From contig JBMNIP010000002.1 of the NCBI GenBank assembly GCA_050951005.1, forward strand, positions 124,001-188,000: 64,000 nt of DNA, written 5' to 3'. The notes under the pieces were generated by a model. That model was not told the DNA's origin. It did no database searches and saw only the letters and a program-made list of their open reading frames with translations. This document shows, in pieces, positions 17,640-26,775 of this stretch. The translations under genes and the position numbers were made by a program. Source of the DNA: UMGS1519 sp050951005. Lineage in GTDB: Bacteria; Actinomycetota; Coriobacteriia; Coriobacteriales; Eggerthellaceae. How positions within the stretch are numbered: position 1 is the first letter of the stretch; each line of letters begins with the position of its first letter.

Positions 17640-18550
17640 TCGGCCACCAGCTTCTTGCCCAAACGCCTGCCGGCAACACGTGCCAGCAGGTTGAACAGCA
17701 GCGCGCAGATCATCAGCACGGCCGCCGTGCCGTCGGAGACCGCCGCCAGGTCGGGAACCACGCCTTCCGAGTTGATCTTCCAGATGTGCACCGCCAGGGT
17801 TTCTGCGGGACGCCAGATATTCCAGGGGCATGAAGCACTCGAGAAGTCCATGCAGCCGAAGTCGAGCATCGGTGCCGATTGCCCGGAGGTGTAGATCAGG
17901 GCAGCGGCTTCGCCGAACACGCGGCCGGAGCAGAGCACCACACCCGTTACAATCGCCGGCATTGCCGTTGGGAGCAGGATATGGATGGTCGTTTCCCATC
18001 GTGTCAGTCCCAATGCCAAACCCGCATCCCGCTGGGAGGTCGGCACCTGCCGAAGGGCCTGCTGGATCACGCGGACGAGCAGAGGGATATTGAAGATCGT
18101 CAGGGCCATTGCGCCCGAGGCAATGGAATAACCCCAGCCGAAATATATGACGAACAACAGCATGCCGAACAAGCCGACAACGATAGAGGGCAGCGAGCTC
18201 AGCACCTCGATCGCGGTTCGGATCGCATGGGTGGCAGGGTTGTCAGACGCATATTCTTCCAAGTAGATGGCTGCGCCCAGGGAAAGGGGCAACGAGATGA
18301 TCAATGTCAGGATCAGCAGATAGAACGAGTTGAACAGCTCGGGACCGATGCCGCCTCCCGCTTTGAACTGCTCGGGCTTCGAAGTCAGGAAATCGATGTC
18401 GAATGCCTTGCTGGCGCCCGATCCGATGATGTAGATGATAATCGCCGCGAGTAAGACGAATATCAGCCCGACGATGACGGTCAGGATGCCGGTGGCGATC
18501 TTGTCGGAGCGTTTGGCGCGGGCCACCGTATCTTTCATGGTATTCGCCAT
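17636..18550 (-). CDS. pstA: Phosphate ABC transporter permease PstA
   Basis: A 304-residue permease with six predicted helices and the inner-membrane transport signature (EAAALIYTSGQS region, preceded by SGRVFGE). It forms the channel with PstC. The pstC stop and pstA start share one base (TAATG) and its own stop overlaps pstB, so the three genes are tightly coupled. A later Met at codon 5 is an alternative start. The loop with GCMDFSSASCPWNIWRPAE is periplasmic and matches the usual PstA tail. Confidence 0.95.
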   Translation of the reverse strand: MANTMKDTVARAKRSDKIATGILTVIVGLIFVLLAAIIIYIIGSGASKAFDIDFLTSKPEQFKAGGGIGPELFNSFYLLILTLIISLPLSLGAAIYLEEYASDNPATHAIRTAIEVLSSLPSIVVGLFGMLLFVIYFGWGYSIASGAMALTIFNIPLLVRVIQQALRQVPTSQRDAGLALGLTRWETTIHILLPTAMPAIVTGVVLCSGRVFGEAAALIYTSGQSAPMLDFGCMDFSSASCPWNIWRPAETLAVHIWKINSEGVVPDLAAVSDGTAAVLMICALLFNLLARVAGRRLGKKLVAE

Positions 18551-19449
18551 TATTCTTTCACCGCCGAGCGTCTACCGATCACATGAACGATCAGGATGAA
18601 CAGCAACGACATGCACAGCAGCATGAGCGCCAAGGACCAGAGCACATCGTTGTACACGGTTCCGAACGGCTCGTTTCCCATGCTTGTGGTCAAGACCGAG
18701 GTCAACGTGGCGGCAGGTGTCGTAAGCGAGGTAGGCATCGTCGGCGCGTTGCCGATTACCATCTGAACGGCCAAGGCCTCGCCGAATGCCCGTGCCATTC
18801 CCAAGATGACAGCGGTCAATATCCCGGGCATAGCCGCCTTCAATACGATATGCCAGGTATTCTGCCATCGTGTTCCGCCCAGCGCCGCCGATGACATACG
18901 GTAGGACACTGGCACCGCTTCGAGCGCATCGATAGTCAGCGAGGTCACTTCCGGAAGGATCATCACGGTCAGCACGAATGCACCCGCAAGGATGCCGTAC
19001 CCCGTGCCGCCCGCCACAGCGCGGATCCAGGGCACCACGACGGTCAGACCGACCAAGCCGTAGACTACCGATGGAATACCGACCAGAAGCTCGAGAGCCG
19101 GACGGAATACGCGCTTGCCGAACCGGGGATTCACTTCGACGGTGAAGACTGCAGACCCGATGGCGAAGGGAACGACAATCGCGCATGCAAGCAAGGTAAC
19201 CGAAAACGAACCGGCGATCATCGGCAAGGCACCGGCGGTCGGCAGGCCGCTGGCGTCGAGCAGATGCGGATTCCATACGGTTCCCGCTACAAAGCCGAAA
19301 AAGTCGACGCCGTCCACCACGAACGTCGATAAACCGCGTTGGGAGACCATCACGATCAAGGAGACCACTACTGCCAGCACGATGGCGATGCAGAATCCCG
19401 TGAGCAGCTTGCCGACCTGCTCGACTTGATGTTTGGCGAGTTTGTTCAT
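18550..19449 (-). CDS. pstC: Phosphate ABC transporter permease PstC
   Basis: A 299-residue permease subunit with six helices. Its EAA-type loop (LGMARAFGEALAVQMVIG) and the pattern VGIPSVVYGLVGL are characteristic of PstC. GAGGAAGC precedes the ATG at 19449; the frame runs 17 codons further upstream but without a ribosome site. The gene starts 159 bases after pstS, beyond a hairpin that could reduce read-through, so permease synthesis may be lower than that of the binding protein. It overlaps pstA by one base. Confidence 0.95.
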   Translation of the reverse strand: MNKLAKHQVEQVGKLLTGFCIAIVLAVVVSLIVMVSQRGLSTFVVDGVDFFGFVAGTVWNPHLLDASGLPTAGALPMIAGSFSVTLLACAIVVPFAIGSAVFTVEVNPRFGKRVFRPALELLVGIPSVVYGLVGLTVVVPWIRAVAGGTGYGILAGAFVLTVMILPEVTSLTIDALEAVPVSYRMSSAALGGTRWQNTWHIVLKAAMPGILTAVILGMARAFGEALAVQMVIGNAPTMPTSLTTPAATLTSVLTTSMGNEPFGTVYNDVLWSLALMLLCMSLLFILIVHVIGRRSAVKE

Positions 19450-19557
19450 TGCTGCTTCCTCGTTATGCGCGTCCCGCGTATCGCGCAGGTGCGCGCCCAA
19501 TCCCTATCGCCTGCTCCGCCGCAGTTGAACCTCACGGCGGAATCTGGCGAAAGGAAA

Positions 19558-19586
19558 GGGGCGAAGCGGTGCGAGAGCACCGCCCC
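19558..19586 (-). terminator. Attenuator-like hairpin between pstS and pstC
   Basis: In the pstS-pstC gap, GCGGTGC (19566-19572) pairs with GCACCGC (19577-19583), extended by GGG/CCC across a small bulge, and on the minus strand it is followed by a pyrimidine-rich TTTCCTTTC tail. Partial termination here would give more PstS than permease, which is common in pst operons; that effect is inferred. Confidence 0.55.
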
Positions 19587-19608
19587 GTCCCTCGATCGAG
19601 CCGGTTGG

Positions 19609-20565
19609 CTATGCCTTGGTAACCTTGCCGGAGGCATCGACCTTGACCTTCATATCCTTGATCGGAATGTAGCCGTTCTCGGTGACCAGGGAATCCTGGA
19701 CCTTGTCGCTCATCATGTAGTCGATGAAGTCCTGGGTGGCCGTGTCAGGCTCAGCAGCCGTATACATGTGCTCGTAGGACCAAATGACCCACTTGTTGGT
19801 CTCTACGTTTTTCGCGGTCGGCTTGACGCCGTCGACGGACAGCGCCTTGGTGCTGTCATCGAAATAGGAGAACGCCAGGTAGGAGATTGCACCCGGGGTC
19901 TCGGAAACCATCTTCTGAACGGTGCCGGAAGAATCCTGTTCCTGCGGAGTGAAATCGGATGGGGCCGTGTCGCCATCGAAGACCGCCTTCTCGAAGGTTG
20001 CACGGGTGCCGGAACCGGAAGCACGGTTGATGACGGTGATCTTCTCGTCCTTGCCGCCAACTTGCTTCCAGTTGGTGATCTTGCCCATGAAGATCTTCTT
20101 CAGATCGGACATCTTGATGTTGTCGATATCGACATCCTTGTTCACAACCGGGCCCATGCCGACGACGGCGACCTTGTTGTCCTTGATCTTGTCCAAATCG
20201 CTTGTGCTGGTAACCTTGTCCTCAGCGAAGACATCGGAATCGCCGATCTGGACGGACCCCTCGACGATTTGCGTGATGCCCTGACCGGAGCCACCGCCCT
20301 GGACGGTGATCTGGGCATCTGAATTCTCACTCATATACTGTTCGGCTGCTGCCTCGACCAGCGGCTGCAAAGCGGTTGAACCCACCGCCGTGACCGTACC
20401 GGTCGAACTGGATGCGCTCGCACTGCTGCTTGCGCTGCTGCTCGAGCTGCTGCTCGAACCGCATCCCGCAAGGCCCAGGGTAGCAGCCATGCATACCGCC
20501 ACAGCACCTACCGCAAGGAACCTGCCGGCTTTCCGCGGTAGCTTTGACATTGCTTCTGTCTTCAT
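19609..20565 (-). CDS. pstS: Phosphate-binding lipoprotein PstS
   Basis: A 318-residue surface lipoprotein that captures phosphate for PstCAB. A signal peptide ends in the lipobox LAGC with Cys35, followed by a Ser/Ala linker to about residue 54. The mature domain opens with VTAVGSTALQPLVEAAAEQY and has INRASGSGTRATFEKAVF, the phosphate-binding loop. GAGGAGTTGGG precedes the ATG. It lies second in the operon, 58 bases after pstB2, whereas pstS is usually first. Confidence 0.95.
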   Translation of the reverse strand: MKTEAMSKLPRKAGRFLAVGAVAVCMAATLGLAGCGSSSSSSSSASSSASASSSTGTVTAVGSTALQPLVEAAAEQYMSENSDAQITVQGGGSGQGITQIVEGSVQIGDSDVFAEDKVTSTSDLDKIKDNKVAVVGMGPVVNKDVDIDNIKMSDLKKIFMGKITNWKQVGGKDEKITVINRASGSGTRATFEKAVFDGDTAPSDFTPQEQDSSGTVQKMVSETPGAISYLAFSYFDDSTKALSVDGVKPTAKNVETNKWVIWSYEHMYTAAEPDTATQDFIDYMMSDKVQDSLVTENGYIPIKDMKVKVDASGKVTKA

Positions 20566-20623
20566 CCCAACTCCTCTATCTGTCCAAAAGGGAACCTTCT
20601 ATGCATAAGGCCAGGCATCATGT

Positions 20624-21397
20624 CTAGCCGAAATGCCCCGTGATGTAATCTTCGGTGCGCTTATCCTTGGGCATCGAGAAGATCTGCTTCGTCGGACCCT
20701 GCTCGATCAAGGTTGCCGGTTGCTTCATCGATTCGCGCAGCATGAACATGGTGTTGTCCGAAACGCGCGTTGCCTGCTGCATGTTATGCGTGACGATGAC
20801 GATGGTCATGCCGCCGGCGAGCTCGCGGATGGTCTGCTCTACCTGGTTCGTGGAGATGGGATCGAGTGCCGAGCAGGGCTCGTCCATCAACAGGACCTCC
20901 GGATCGGTTGCAAGAGCGCGTGCGATGCAAAGACGTTGCTGCTGGCCACCGGATAAACCGCGGGCATCGTGCTTCAGGTCGTCCTTGACCTCGTCCCACA
21001 GTGCCGATTTTCGCAGCGACTTCTCGATAATCGAATCGAGGTCGCCCTTTCGCTTCACACCGCGCAGGCGGGGGCCATACGCAATGTTGTCGTAAACGGA
21101 GAAGGGGAACACCGCCGGCTGCTGGAATACCATGCCAACGCGCATGCGCAATTCAACCGGATCGATCGAACCCTTATGGATATCCTCGCCGTCGAGGGCG
21201 ATGGCACCGCCGACTGTAGCATTTCCCAACATGTCGTTCATGCGGTTGAAGCAGCGCAGCAGAGTGGATTTACCGCATCCGGAGGGGCCGATCAACGCAG
21301 TGACCTTCCCCGCTTCGATAGTGCTCGTCACCTTGGCAACCGCGGTTTCGGTCCCATAGGTTACTGAAACATCTTCGAGCGTAAAGCTGCCGGACAC
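20624..21397 (-). CDS. pstB: Phosphate ABC transporter ATP-binding protein PstB (copy 2)
   Basis: A 257-residue ABC ATPase with Walker A GPSGCGKST, signature LSGGQQQRL, Walker B LLMDEPCSALDP and the switch His in VTHNMQQATRV. The family end GHFG is present. Two GTG codons lie close together at the 5' end; the second (21397) has AGAGGAG five bases away and is preferred. It is the first gene of the pst operon and differs markedly from copy 1, so it is not a recent duplicate. Both could pair with the same PstCA, giving alternative ATPases. Confidence 0.93.
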   Translation of the reverse strand: MSGSFTLEDVSVTYGTETAVAKVTSTIEAGKVTALIGPSGCGKSTLLRCFNRMNDMLGNATVGGAIALDGEDIHKGSIDPVELRMRVGMVFQQPAVFPFSVYDNIAYGPRLRGVKRKGDLDSIIEKSLRKSALWDEVKDDLKHDARGLSGGQQQRLCIARALATDPEVLLMDEPCSALDPISTNQVEQTIRELAGGMTIVIVTHNMQQATRVSDNTMFMLRESMKQPATLIEQGPTKQIFSMPKDKRTEDYITGHFG

Positions 21398-21490
21398 GCC
21401 CACTCCTCTTCGCCATCTACCAAGGCCAGCTTTCCCTGAAGCTGACAGCAGAAATGGTAGAAACCGTCACGGCGGGAGTGGTTGAAGGGA

Positions 21491-21541
21491 TGTGAACCGC
21501 TGTTTCAAGACAGTGAAATGCCGTGTCAGGAATGTGAACCG
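21491..21541. promoter_or_regulatory. Predicted Pho box array between pst operon and PhoBR genes
   Basis: Three GTGAA units begin at 21492, 21513 and 21534, exactly 21 bases apart (two helical turns). On the minus strand they read GTTCAC or TTTCAC, with weaker CTGACAC and TTGAAAC half-way between, forming near-11-bp direct repeats like PhoP boxes of Actinobacteria. A TATATT at 21554-21559 could be the -10 of the response-regulator gene with the box at its -35 position. The site lies about 95 bases before pstB2 and 165 before the regulator. Confidence 0.65.
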
Positions 21542-21706
21542 CCAGGCAGGAGCTATATTCTGTTATGTAAAGAGTATTCGCAGGTAAAGATACGTTTTTG
21601 CCAAATTCGCAGACCCGGTAAACTCATTGTAAAATCCACTCAAAGACCGTTAATTGAGGGGCATAGTAACGATTGTAGGAACCCGTTACAGGAAAGTACA
21701 TCGTAC

Positions 21707-22396
21707 ATGCCAAGCATTCTGTTGGTTGAAGACGACCAGACCATCCGGCTGACCGTCGAGTTCGCCTTGACGAAGGCGGGCTATGCGGTCACCACCGCGC
21801 CAGACGGCAAGACGGCGCTCGAATATGCCGAAACCACGAACCCCAATCTCATCTTGCTCGACCTGATGCTCCCTAAAGTGTCGGGTATCGATGTCGCACG
21901 CACCCTGCGGGCACACAACAATACGGTGCCCATCATCATGCTGACCGCACTCGACCGGGAAAAAGACAAGATCCGCGGGCTTGATGCGGGAGCCGACGAC
22001 TACATCACCAAACCCTTCTCCACCGACGAGCTTCTCGCCCGTATTCGGGCAAATATGCGCCGAGCCGGCATCTCCACCTCCAAACGCACCGGCAAGATAG
22101 AGGCGGGAGAGTTGTCCATCGATCTCGATGCTGCCCGCGTAACCGTGGCAGGCGAACCCGTTACGCTGCGCAGCAAGGAGTACAAGGTGCTCGTCGCCCT
22201 TGCCTCGCGCCCGGGGGCCCTTGCCACCCGGCAATGGCTGGCGCTGGAAGTATGGGGCGAAGAGTTCCTCTCCACTTCCCGCACCATCGATACCCATATC
22301 CGCCGTATCCGCAAGGCCATCGACAGGAACGGATGGACCTACATCCAGACGGCCCACGGCATGGGCTACCGCTTCGAGCCGACCAAAAAAGAATAG
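21707..22396 (+). CDS. PhoB-type response regulator (OmpR family)
   Basis: A 229-residue two-component regulator. The receiver domain spans residues 1-118 with the acidic pair Asp9/Asp10, the phospho-acceptor Asp52 (LLDLMLP) and Lys in ITKPF; a winged-helix domain covers about 130-228 (RSKEYKVLVALASRPG, then RTIDTHIRRIRKAI). The ATG at 21707 gives the standard MPSILLVEDD; the frame upstream is non-coding. It is divergent from pst and precedes a PhoR-like kinase by seven bases. Control of the pst operon is inferred from position and the repeats between them. Confidence 0.93.
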   Translation: MPSILLVEDDQTIRLTVEFALTKAGYAVTTAPDGKTALEYAETTNPNLILLDLMLPKVSGIDVARTLRAHNNTVPIIMLTALDREKDKIRGLDAGADDYITKPFSTDELLARIRANMRRAGISTSKRTGKIEAGELSIDLDAARVTVAGEPVTLRSKEYKVLVALASRPGALATRQWLALEVWGEEFLSTSRTIDTHIRRIRKAIDRNGWTYIQTAHGMGYRFEPTKKE

Positions 22397-22403
22397 GCCG
22401 GCC

Positions 22404-23696
22404 ATGAGGTTGAAGGAGCGCCTTTCCAATTGGCGTACCTGGCTTATCGGCAGCTATATCCTGATCGTCGTGGCTATTGCCGTGCTCTGGGGCTATTCGC
22501 TCTATGTTCCCCTGAACAATGCCGAGGAATCGCAGCAGTACGAAAGCTTGGAGGCTGTCGCCGACTCGACGGGAGCATTGCTGGCCCATACCGACCTGGA
22601 TGCGCAGAGCGCCCTTGATGCGGCCGACGACTCCGACAGCATCCGCTTGACTGCCATTGCGGAGGACGGAACCGTCCTCGCGGATACCGTGAACTATGCC
22701 CCCACCATGGAGAACCACTCCGATCGTCCCGAAGTGAAAGCCGCATTGCAGGGCGAAGTCGGCCGGGCGCGGCGCGTTTCCCATACAGACGGAATCGAGT
22801 ACCTCTATGTAGCCGAGCTTGCCACTTACCGTTCGAAAACAGTGGTGATGCGCGCCTCGACCCCCGTATCTAGGGTGAACGCGCTTGCCGAGGATTTCCG
22901 CAATACCGGTATAGCCCTGATGATCGCGACGCTGTTCCTATCCATCATCATCGGATGGATCGCGTTCTCGCATACCTCCAAGCCGGTCGGCAAGCTCGAA
23001 CAGGTACGGACCGATTTCGTGGCGAACGCCAGCCATGAGCTGAAAACACCGGTCGCCGGCATCCAACTCCTTTCGGAAAGCATCGACCACGCCTACCGTG
23101 ATGGTGATTACGATATGATTCCCGTGTTCACTGCGCGCCTGAAGAAGGAGAGCGAGCGGCTGCACAGCCTGGTCACATCGCTGCTCGACCTGTCCCGTCT
23201 TGAGAGCGGCGGGCTGAGCGGACGCTCCAATGCATCGACATGCGAGCTGACGAGCATCGTCGGCACCTCATTCGATGCCCATGGCGCTGCCGCACGCAGT
23301 CGTGGACTTGAATTCGTCTACAACGATCATGTCGCTCCCGATGAGGACTGCCGCATCAACCTATCGCCAACCGATGCAAGTCTGCTGGTGGACAACCTGA
23401 TCGAGAATGCAATCAACTACACCGAGAAGGGCTCGGTCACCATCGACCTGTACACCGAGAAAGATCAAGCCGTCCTGAAGGTTGCCGACACTGGCATCGG
23501 CATTCCCGCCATCGACCAGGAGCGAATCTTCGAGCGGTTCTACCGCTGCGATAAGGCGCGATCGCGCGAGCTGGGCGGCACGGGCTTGGGCCTATCGCTC
23601 GTGCGCCATGCAGTGAGCCGCGCGAACGGGCACATCGATCTGGACAGCACGCCCGGCAAGGGATCGACCTTTACCGTGACGCTGCCCAGGGCCTAG
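22404..23696 (+). CDS. PhoR-type sensor histidine kinase
   Basis: A 430-residue membrane kinase. Two hydrophobic segments (about residues 13-32 and 165-190) frame an extracytoplasmic domain. The HisKA box NASHELKTP holds His211, the N box is LIENAINY, the G1 box ADTGIGIPA and the G2 box GTGLGLSLVRHA. It starts seven bases after the response regulator and is surely co-transcribed with it. Its stop overlaps the stop of the convergent DUF2207 gene by four bases. The sensed signal is likely phosphate status relayed through PhoU and Pst, by analogy. Confidence 0.92.
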   Translation: MRLKERLSNWRTWLIGSYILIVVAIAVLWGYSLYVPLNNAEESQQYESLEAVADSTGALLAHTDLDAQSALDAADDSDSIRLTAIAEDGTVLADTVNYAPTMENHSDRPEVKAALQGEVGRARRVSHTDGIEYLYVAELATYRSKTVVMRASTPVSRVNALAEDFRNTGIALMIATLFLSIIIGWIAFSHTSKPVGKLEQVRTDFVANASHELKTPVAGIQLLSESIDHAYRDGDYDMIPVFTARLKKESERLHSLVTSLLDLSRLESGGLSGRSNASTCELTSIVGTSFDAHGAAARSRGLEFVYNDHVAPDEDCRINLSPTDASLLVDNLIENAINYTEKGSVTIDLYTEKDQAVLKVADTGIGIPAIDQERIFERFYRCDKARSRELGGTGLGLSLVRHAVSRANGHIDLDSTPGKGSTFTVTLPRA

Positions 23697-25618
23697 CGGC
23701 TGAAACCGCCGCCCCCGCCGCCGAATCCGCCGCCCCCGCCGCTCGACATGTCATCGCCAAGCGCCTCATGCGCTGCATTCACCGCCGTCCCGAATGCCGA
23801 CCCGAACATATCGCCGGCACCCATCGCAGCCGCACCCGTTCCCGCGGCATTGAAGTACCAGTACGATTGGCTGATGAACGCCTCATCGGTCCAGAGTTCA
23901 GGATAGACCGACCGCAGGTCCTGCGCCACCTGGTCTGCCACCCCGAAGATATAGGCATAGATGAGCAGCTGTCCCCAGACCTTCGTATCGGAGGGAACCG
24001 CCTCATCGAGTCGGGTGAAATCCTGGAACCAACGCTGCAGCCCCTCGCAGCGTGCAAACACCTCCACCGATTCCCTCGACCGGCGCGGCATGACCGTCGA
24101 GAAAGCGTACATGAAAGCCGCACCTCCGCCGATCCACAGCCATTGGTAGCTGTCGATAAACCAGTCGAAGAGCGCGAAGGCCGCACCAAGGTAGACGAGG
24201 GTGAATATCTGCCGAAGCACTTTCCGATAGCGAAGGCCTTCAGGCTCGAACAGCAGATGGCCGCTCTCCAGCTTGTCTGCCTCACTCTGCCAAGATGAGA
24301 TCTCCGCAAGGTACTCTTCGGGATGCTCATCGGCGTACTCCTTTATCTTCCCCAGCAGAACCCCGTCGGCGCTCCCCCCGCCGATTTTCTCGAACACCAA
24401 TTCGTAGGTGTCCCGGTCGATGGGGCTCAGGTCGGAAAGGGGTTTCTCCGTTGGCAGCACGCGATAGTCCCGAACCTTCTGGTGAGGGCCATGTTTTCCT
24501 GTCCCGGAAGCGTTGACCGGCTCGATGCGCGCATATCCCAGACTGCTCAGATACATCAGGGAGATAACCAGGTCATCGGCATTCTCCTCATCGGCATTCC
24601 AAAGCCGCGCGATCATCAGAGGATGCAGATCCGCATCGGGCACATCGCGCCAGTACTTCTCCTTGAAGACCGGTTCGTATTCGGTACCATAGCGCCGATA
24701 CAGCATGAATCCCGCCAATGCCATCCCTCCGCCGATGAGGACAGGGACAACCAGGTAGAGCACGTTCGAAGCCAGTTCGCTCGCGTCGTCTTGCTGCCAG
24801 CGGCCTTCTTCGGCCTGGATAGCAGCCAGCTGCGCTCCGCTTGCAGCTGTTGCCCCGGAGGCCCTTGCGGTCCATTTCAGCGGGAAGGCGATTCGCGCCT
24901 CGGCGAAGGAGCCCGTACGCACTACCGGCATCGAGTAGGTGACGGAATGGCTTGCATCGTCGGTCGCAATCGAGCCCGCTTGGGCCGCATGCCCGTAGGC
25001 GAACACATTCTCGCCCGCCCTCATCGGATCAGAGGCAGTTGCCGGCAGCGAGATGGTCGCTGTCACATTATTCGTATCGACATCCCAACCCGATGGGATG
25101 AATTGCCAATACAGCACCGAGCAATCATCGTAGCGTGTGATGGCATTGGTGTAGGTGTAGTCGAAAACGAAGGTCTTATCTTCGTTTTCGGAATCCGAGA
25201 AGGCGTAAACCGTGTTCTCCTCGTCGTCAAAGGCGTAGCATTCGCTGCTCGGACCGCCCGAATCCCGCCAATCTGAATCGAAATAATGGGATTTCAGGGT
25301 GCGCTTATTGCCTGAAGCATCGATGATGCTGACGCCGTTGACCTTCACCTGTCCCTTGTCCGGAGGGTCGAACTGCTCCGCCGTCAGCTCCCAGCTGCCG
25401 GCGAAATGATAGCTGCGCTCTTCGACGACATGCAGGCTGCCGTCTTCTTCCACCGTCGCGGTGATGGTGTCGGAGGTGCAGGTTTGGGATTTTCCCGGAT
25501 CGAAATCGACGTTTATCAAGAACACGATCGCCGCGCAGCCGACGGTGACGGCGATAATACCGATGAGCTGGGTTATCGCCTTACGCCACGTTCCGCCGGG
25601 ACCGGCCCCCTTCGCCAT
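23693..25618 (-). CDS. DUF2207 domain membrane protein with Gly-rich tail
   Basis: A 641-residue membrane protein. After an N-terminal hydrophobic segment (about 15-35), an extracytoplasmic beta-rich DUF2207 domain includes VEEDGSLHVVEERSYHF and TNAITRYDDCSVLYWQF-type text; a helix near 310, then a cytosolic region and two further helices near 495-530 follow. It ends in GGGGGFGGGGGGFSR, a poly-Gly tail typical of the family. The ATG at 25618 has GGGGGAGGG nine bases before. Function is unknown for the family. It sits 29 bases downstream of uppP, so a shared transcript is likely. Confidence 0.88.
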   Translation of the reverse strand: MAKGAGPGGTWRKAITQLIGIIAVTVGCAAIVFLINVDFDPGKSQTCTSDTITATVEEDGSLHVVEERSYHFAGSWELTAEQFDPPDKGQVKVNGVSIIDASGNKRTLKSHYFDSDWRDSGGPSSECYAFDDEENTVYAFSDSENEDKTFVFDYTYTNAITRYDDCSVLYWQFIPSGWDVDTNNVTATISLPATASDPMRAGENVFAYGHAAQAGSIATDDASHSVTYSMPVVRTGSFAEARIAFPLKWTARASGATAASGAQLAAIQAEEGRWQQDDASELASNVLYLVVPVLIGGGMALAGFMLYRRYGTEYEPVFKEKYWRDVPDADLHPLMIARLWNADEENADDLVISLMYLSSLGYARIEPVNASGTGKHGPHQKVRDYRVLPTEKPLSDLSPIDRDTYELVFEKIGGGSADGVLLGKIKEYADEHPEEYLAEISSWQSEADKLESGHLLFEPEGLRYRKVLRQIFTLVYLGAAFALFDWFIDSYQWLWIGGGAAFMYAFSTVMPRRSRESVEVFARCEGLQRWFQDFTRLDEAVPSDTKVWGQLLIYAYIFGVADQVAQDLRSVYPELWTDEAFISQSYWYFNAAGTGAAAMGAGDMFGSAFGTAVNAAHEALGDDMSSGGGGGFGGGGGGFSR

Positions 25619-25647
25619 ATGGCAACGCCCTCCCCCTGCCTGGGAAT

Positions 25648-26568
25648 CTACAGCGTGCCCACGAAACCGAAATAGACCAGCAGCACGATACCGACGATTA
25701 CGCGATACCAACCGAACGGCATGAAGTCGTTGGTCTTGATATACCCCATAAGGAATCGGATGGACAGCACCGAAACAATGAACGCGGTTATTGTACCAAC
25801 CGCAAGCACCACAATCTCAAGCTGTGAAAAGATTAACCCCGCTGTTACAAATTTTATCGCCTTGACCAAGCCCCAACCCAACATAACGGGAATAGCGAGG
25901 AAGAACGCGAATTCGGCGGCTGCGGTGCGCGACACGCCCACCAGCATGCTGCCAATGATGATCGCACCGGAACGGCTGGTACCCGGGATGATCGCCAAGC
26001 ACTGGAAGCAGCCGACTTTCAAGGCCGTTTTCGCATCGATATCGTCCACATCGTTGATCTTGAACAGCGACCGTTCGGCTTCCTCCTGCGTGACTGCCTT
26101 CCGGACGTGCTTGCCATGGACCAGCCCCTGCGACAGCGCCTCGTCGAGACGCCGACGGTTCCGTCGCTCCATCAGGATGAAGACCACGCCATACAAGATC
26201 AGCATGGCAGCCACCACACTCGCACGATAGAAATGCTGGTTCACCCAGTCATCAAGAAGCAGACCGATAATGGCGGCCGGGATGCACCCGATCAGCACCA
26301 TGCCCCATAGGCGCCAGGTACCCTTTCGCTCGGCAGGCGTCTTCTTGCGCGAAAACGGATTCAGCTTGGTGAAATACAGGATGATAACCGCCATAATCGC
26401 GCCGATTTGGATAACGACCAGAAAGAGCGCCAGGAACTCTGGGGATACCTCGAGCTTCACGAACTCGTCGACCAGGATCATGTGCCCGGTCGAAGAGATG
26501 GGCAGCCATTCGGTAATACCCTCGACTACGCCGATGAAGAACGCCTTCAGCGCCTCAATCCAGATCAT
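25648..26568 (-). CDS. uppP: Undecaprenyl-diphosphate phosphatase
   Basis: A 306-residue polytopic enzyme recycling the cell-wall carrier lipid by converting undecaprenyl diphosphate to the monophosphate; it also gives bacitracin tolerance. Motif EGITEWLPISSTGH is at residues about 16-29 and PGTSRSG near 205. It is longer than the usual 265-275 residues because of an extended charged loop (GKHVRKAVTQEEAERSLFK) between helices, seen at about 150-190. AAAGGAA precedes the ATG. A DUF2207 gene follows on the same strand. Confidence 0.95.
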   Translation of the reverse strand: MIWIEALKAFFIGVVEGITEWLPISSTGHMILVDEFVKLEVSPEFLALFLVVIQIGAIMAVIILYFTKLNPFSRKKTPAERKGTWRLWGMVLIGCIPAAIIGLLLDDWVNQHFYRASVVAAMLILYGVVFILMERRNRRRLDEALSQGLVHGKHVRKAVTQEEAERSLFKINDVDDIDAKTALKVGCFQCLAIIPGTSRSGAIIIGSMLVGVSRTAAAEFAFFLAIPVMLGWGLVKAIKFVTAGLIFSQLEIVVLAVGTITAFIVSVLSIRFLMGYIKTNDFMPFGWYRVIVGIVLLVYFGFVGTL

Positions 26569-26775
26569 GCGGTTCCTTTACTTCATTGGTTGTGCGGTGC
26601 AATGCTTTAGGGAAGCCTATCTGAAGCACGTGTATGACCCATGGAAAACATCTTGGAGGACAGGGAATACCATAAAAAGCGCATGTAGGGATGATGCATG
26701 AGAACTATGGAGCGATTCGGTCTCCGGCAAACGATCAGCCCTGCGTATAATGGGAGCCACCGAGAAAGGAATCCT

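Noticed and set aside
23700..23750. Short GC-rich repeat
   Set aside because: It encodes the poly-Gly tail of the DUF2207 protein, a family trait.
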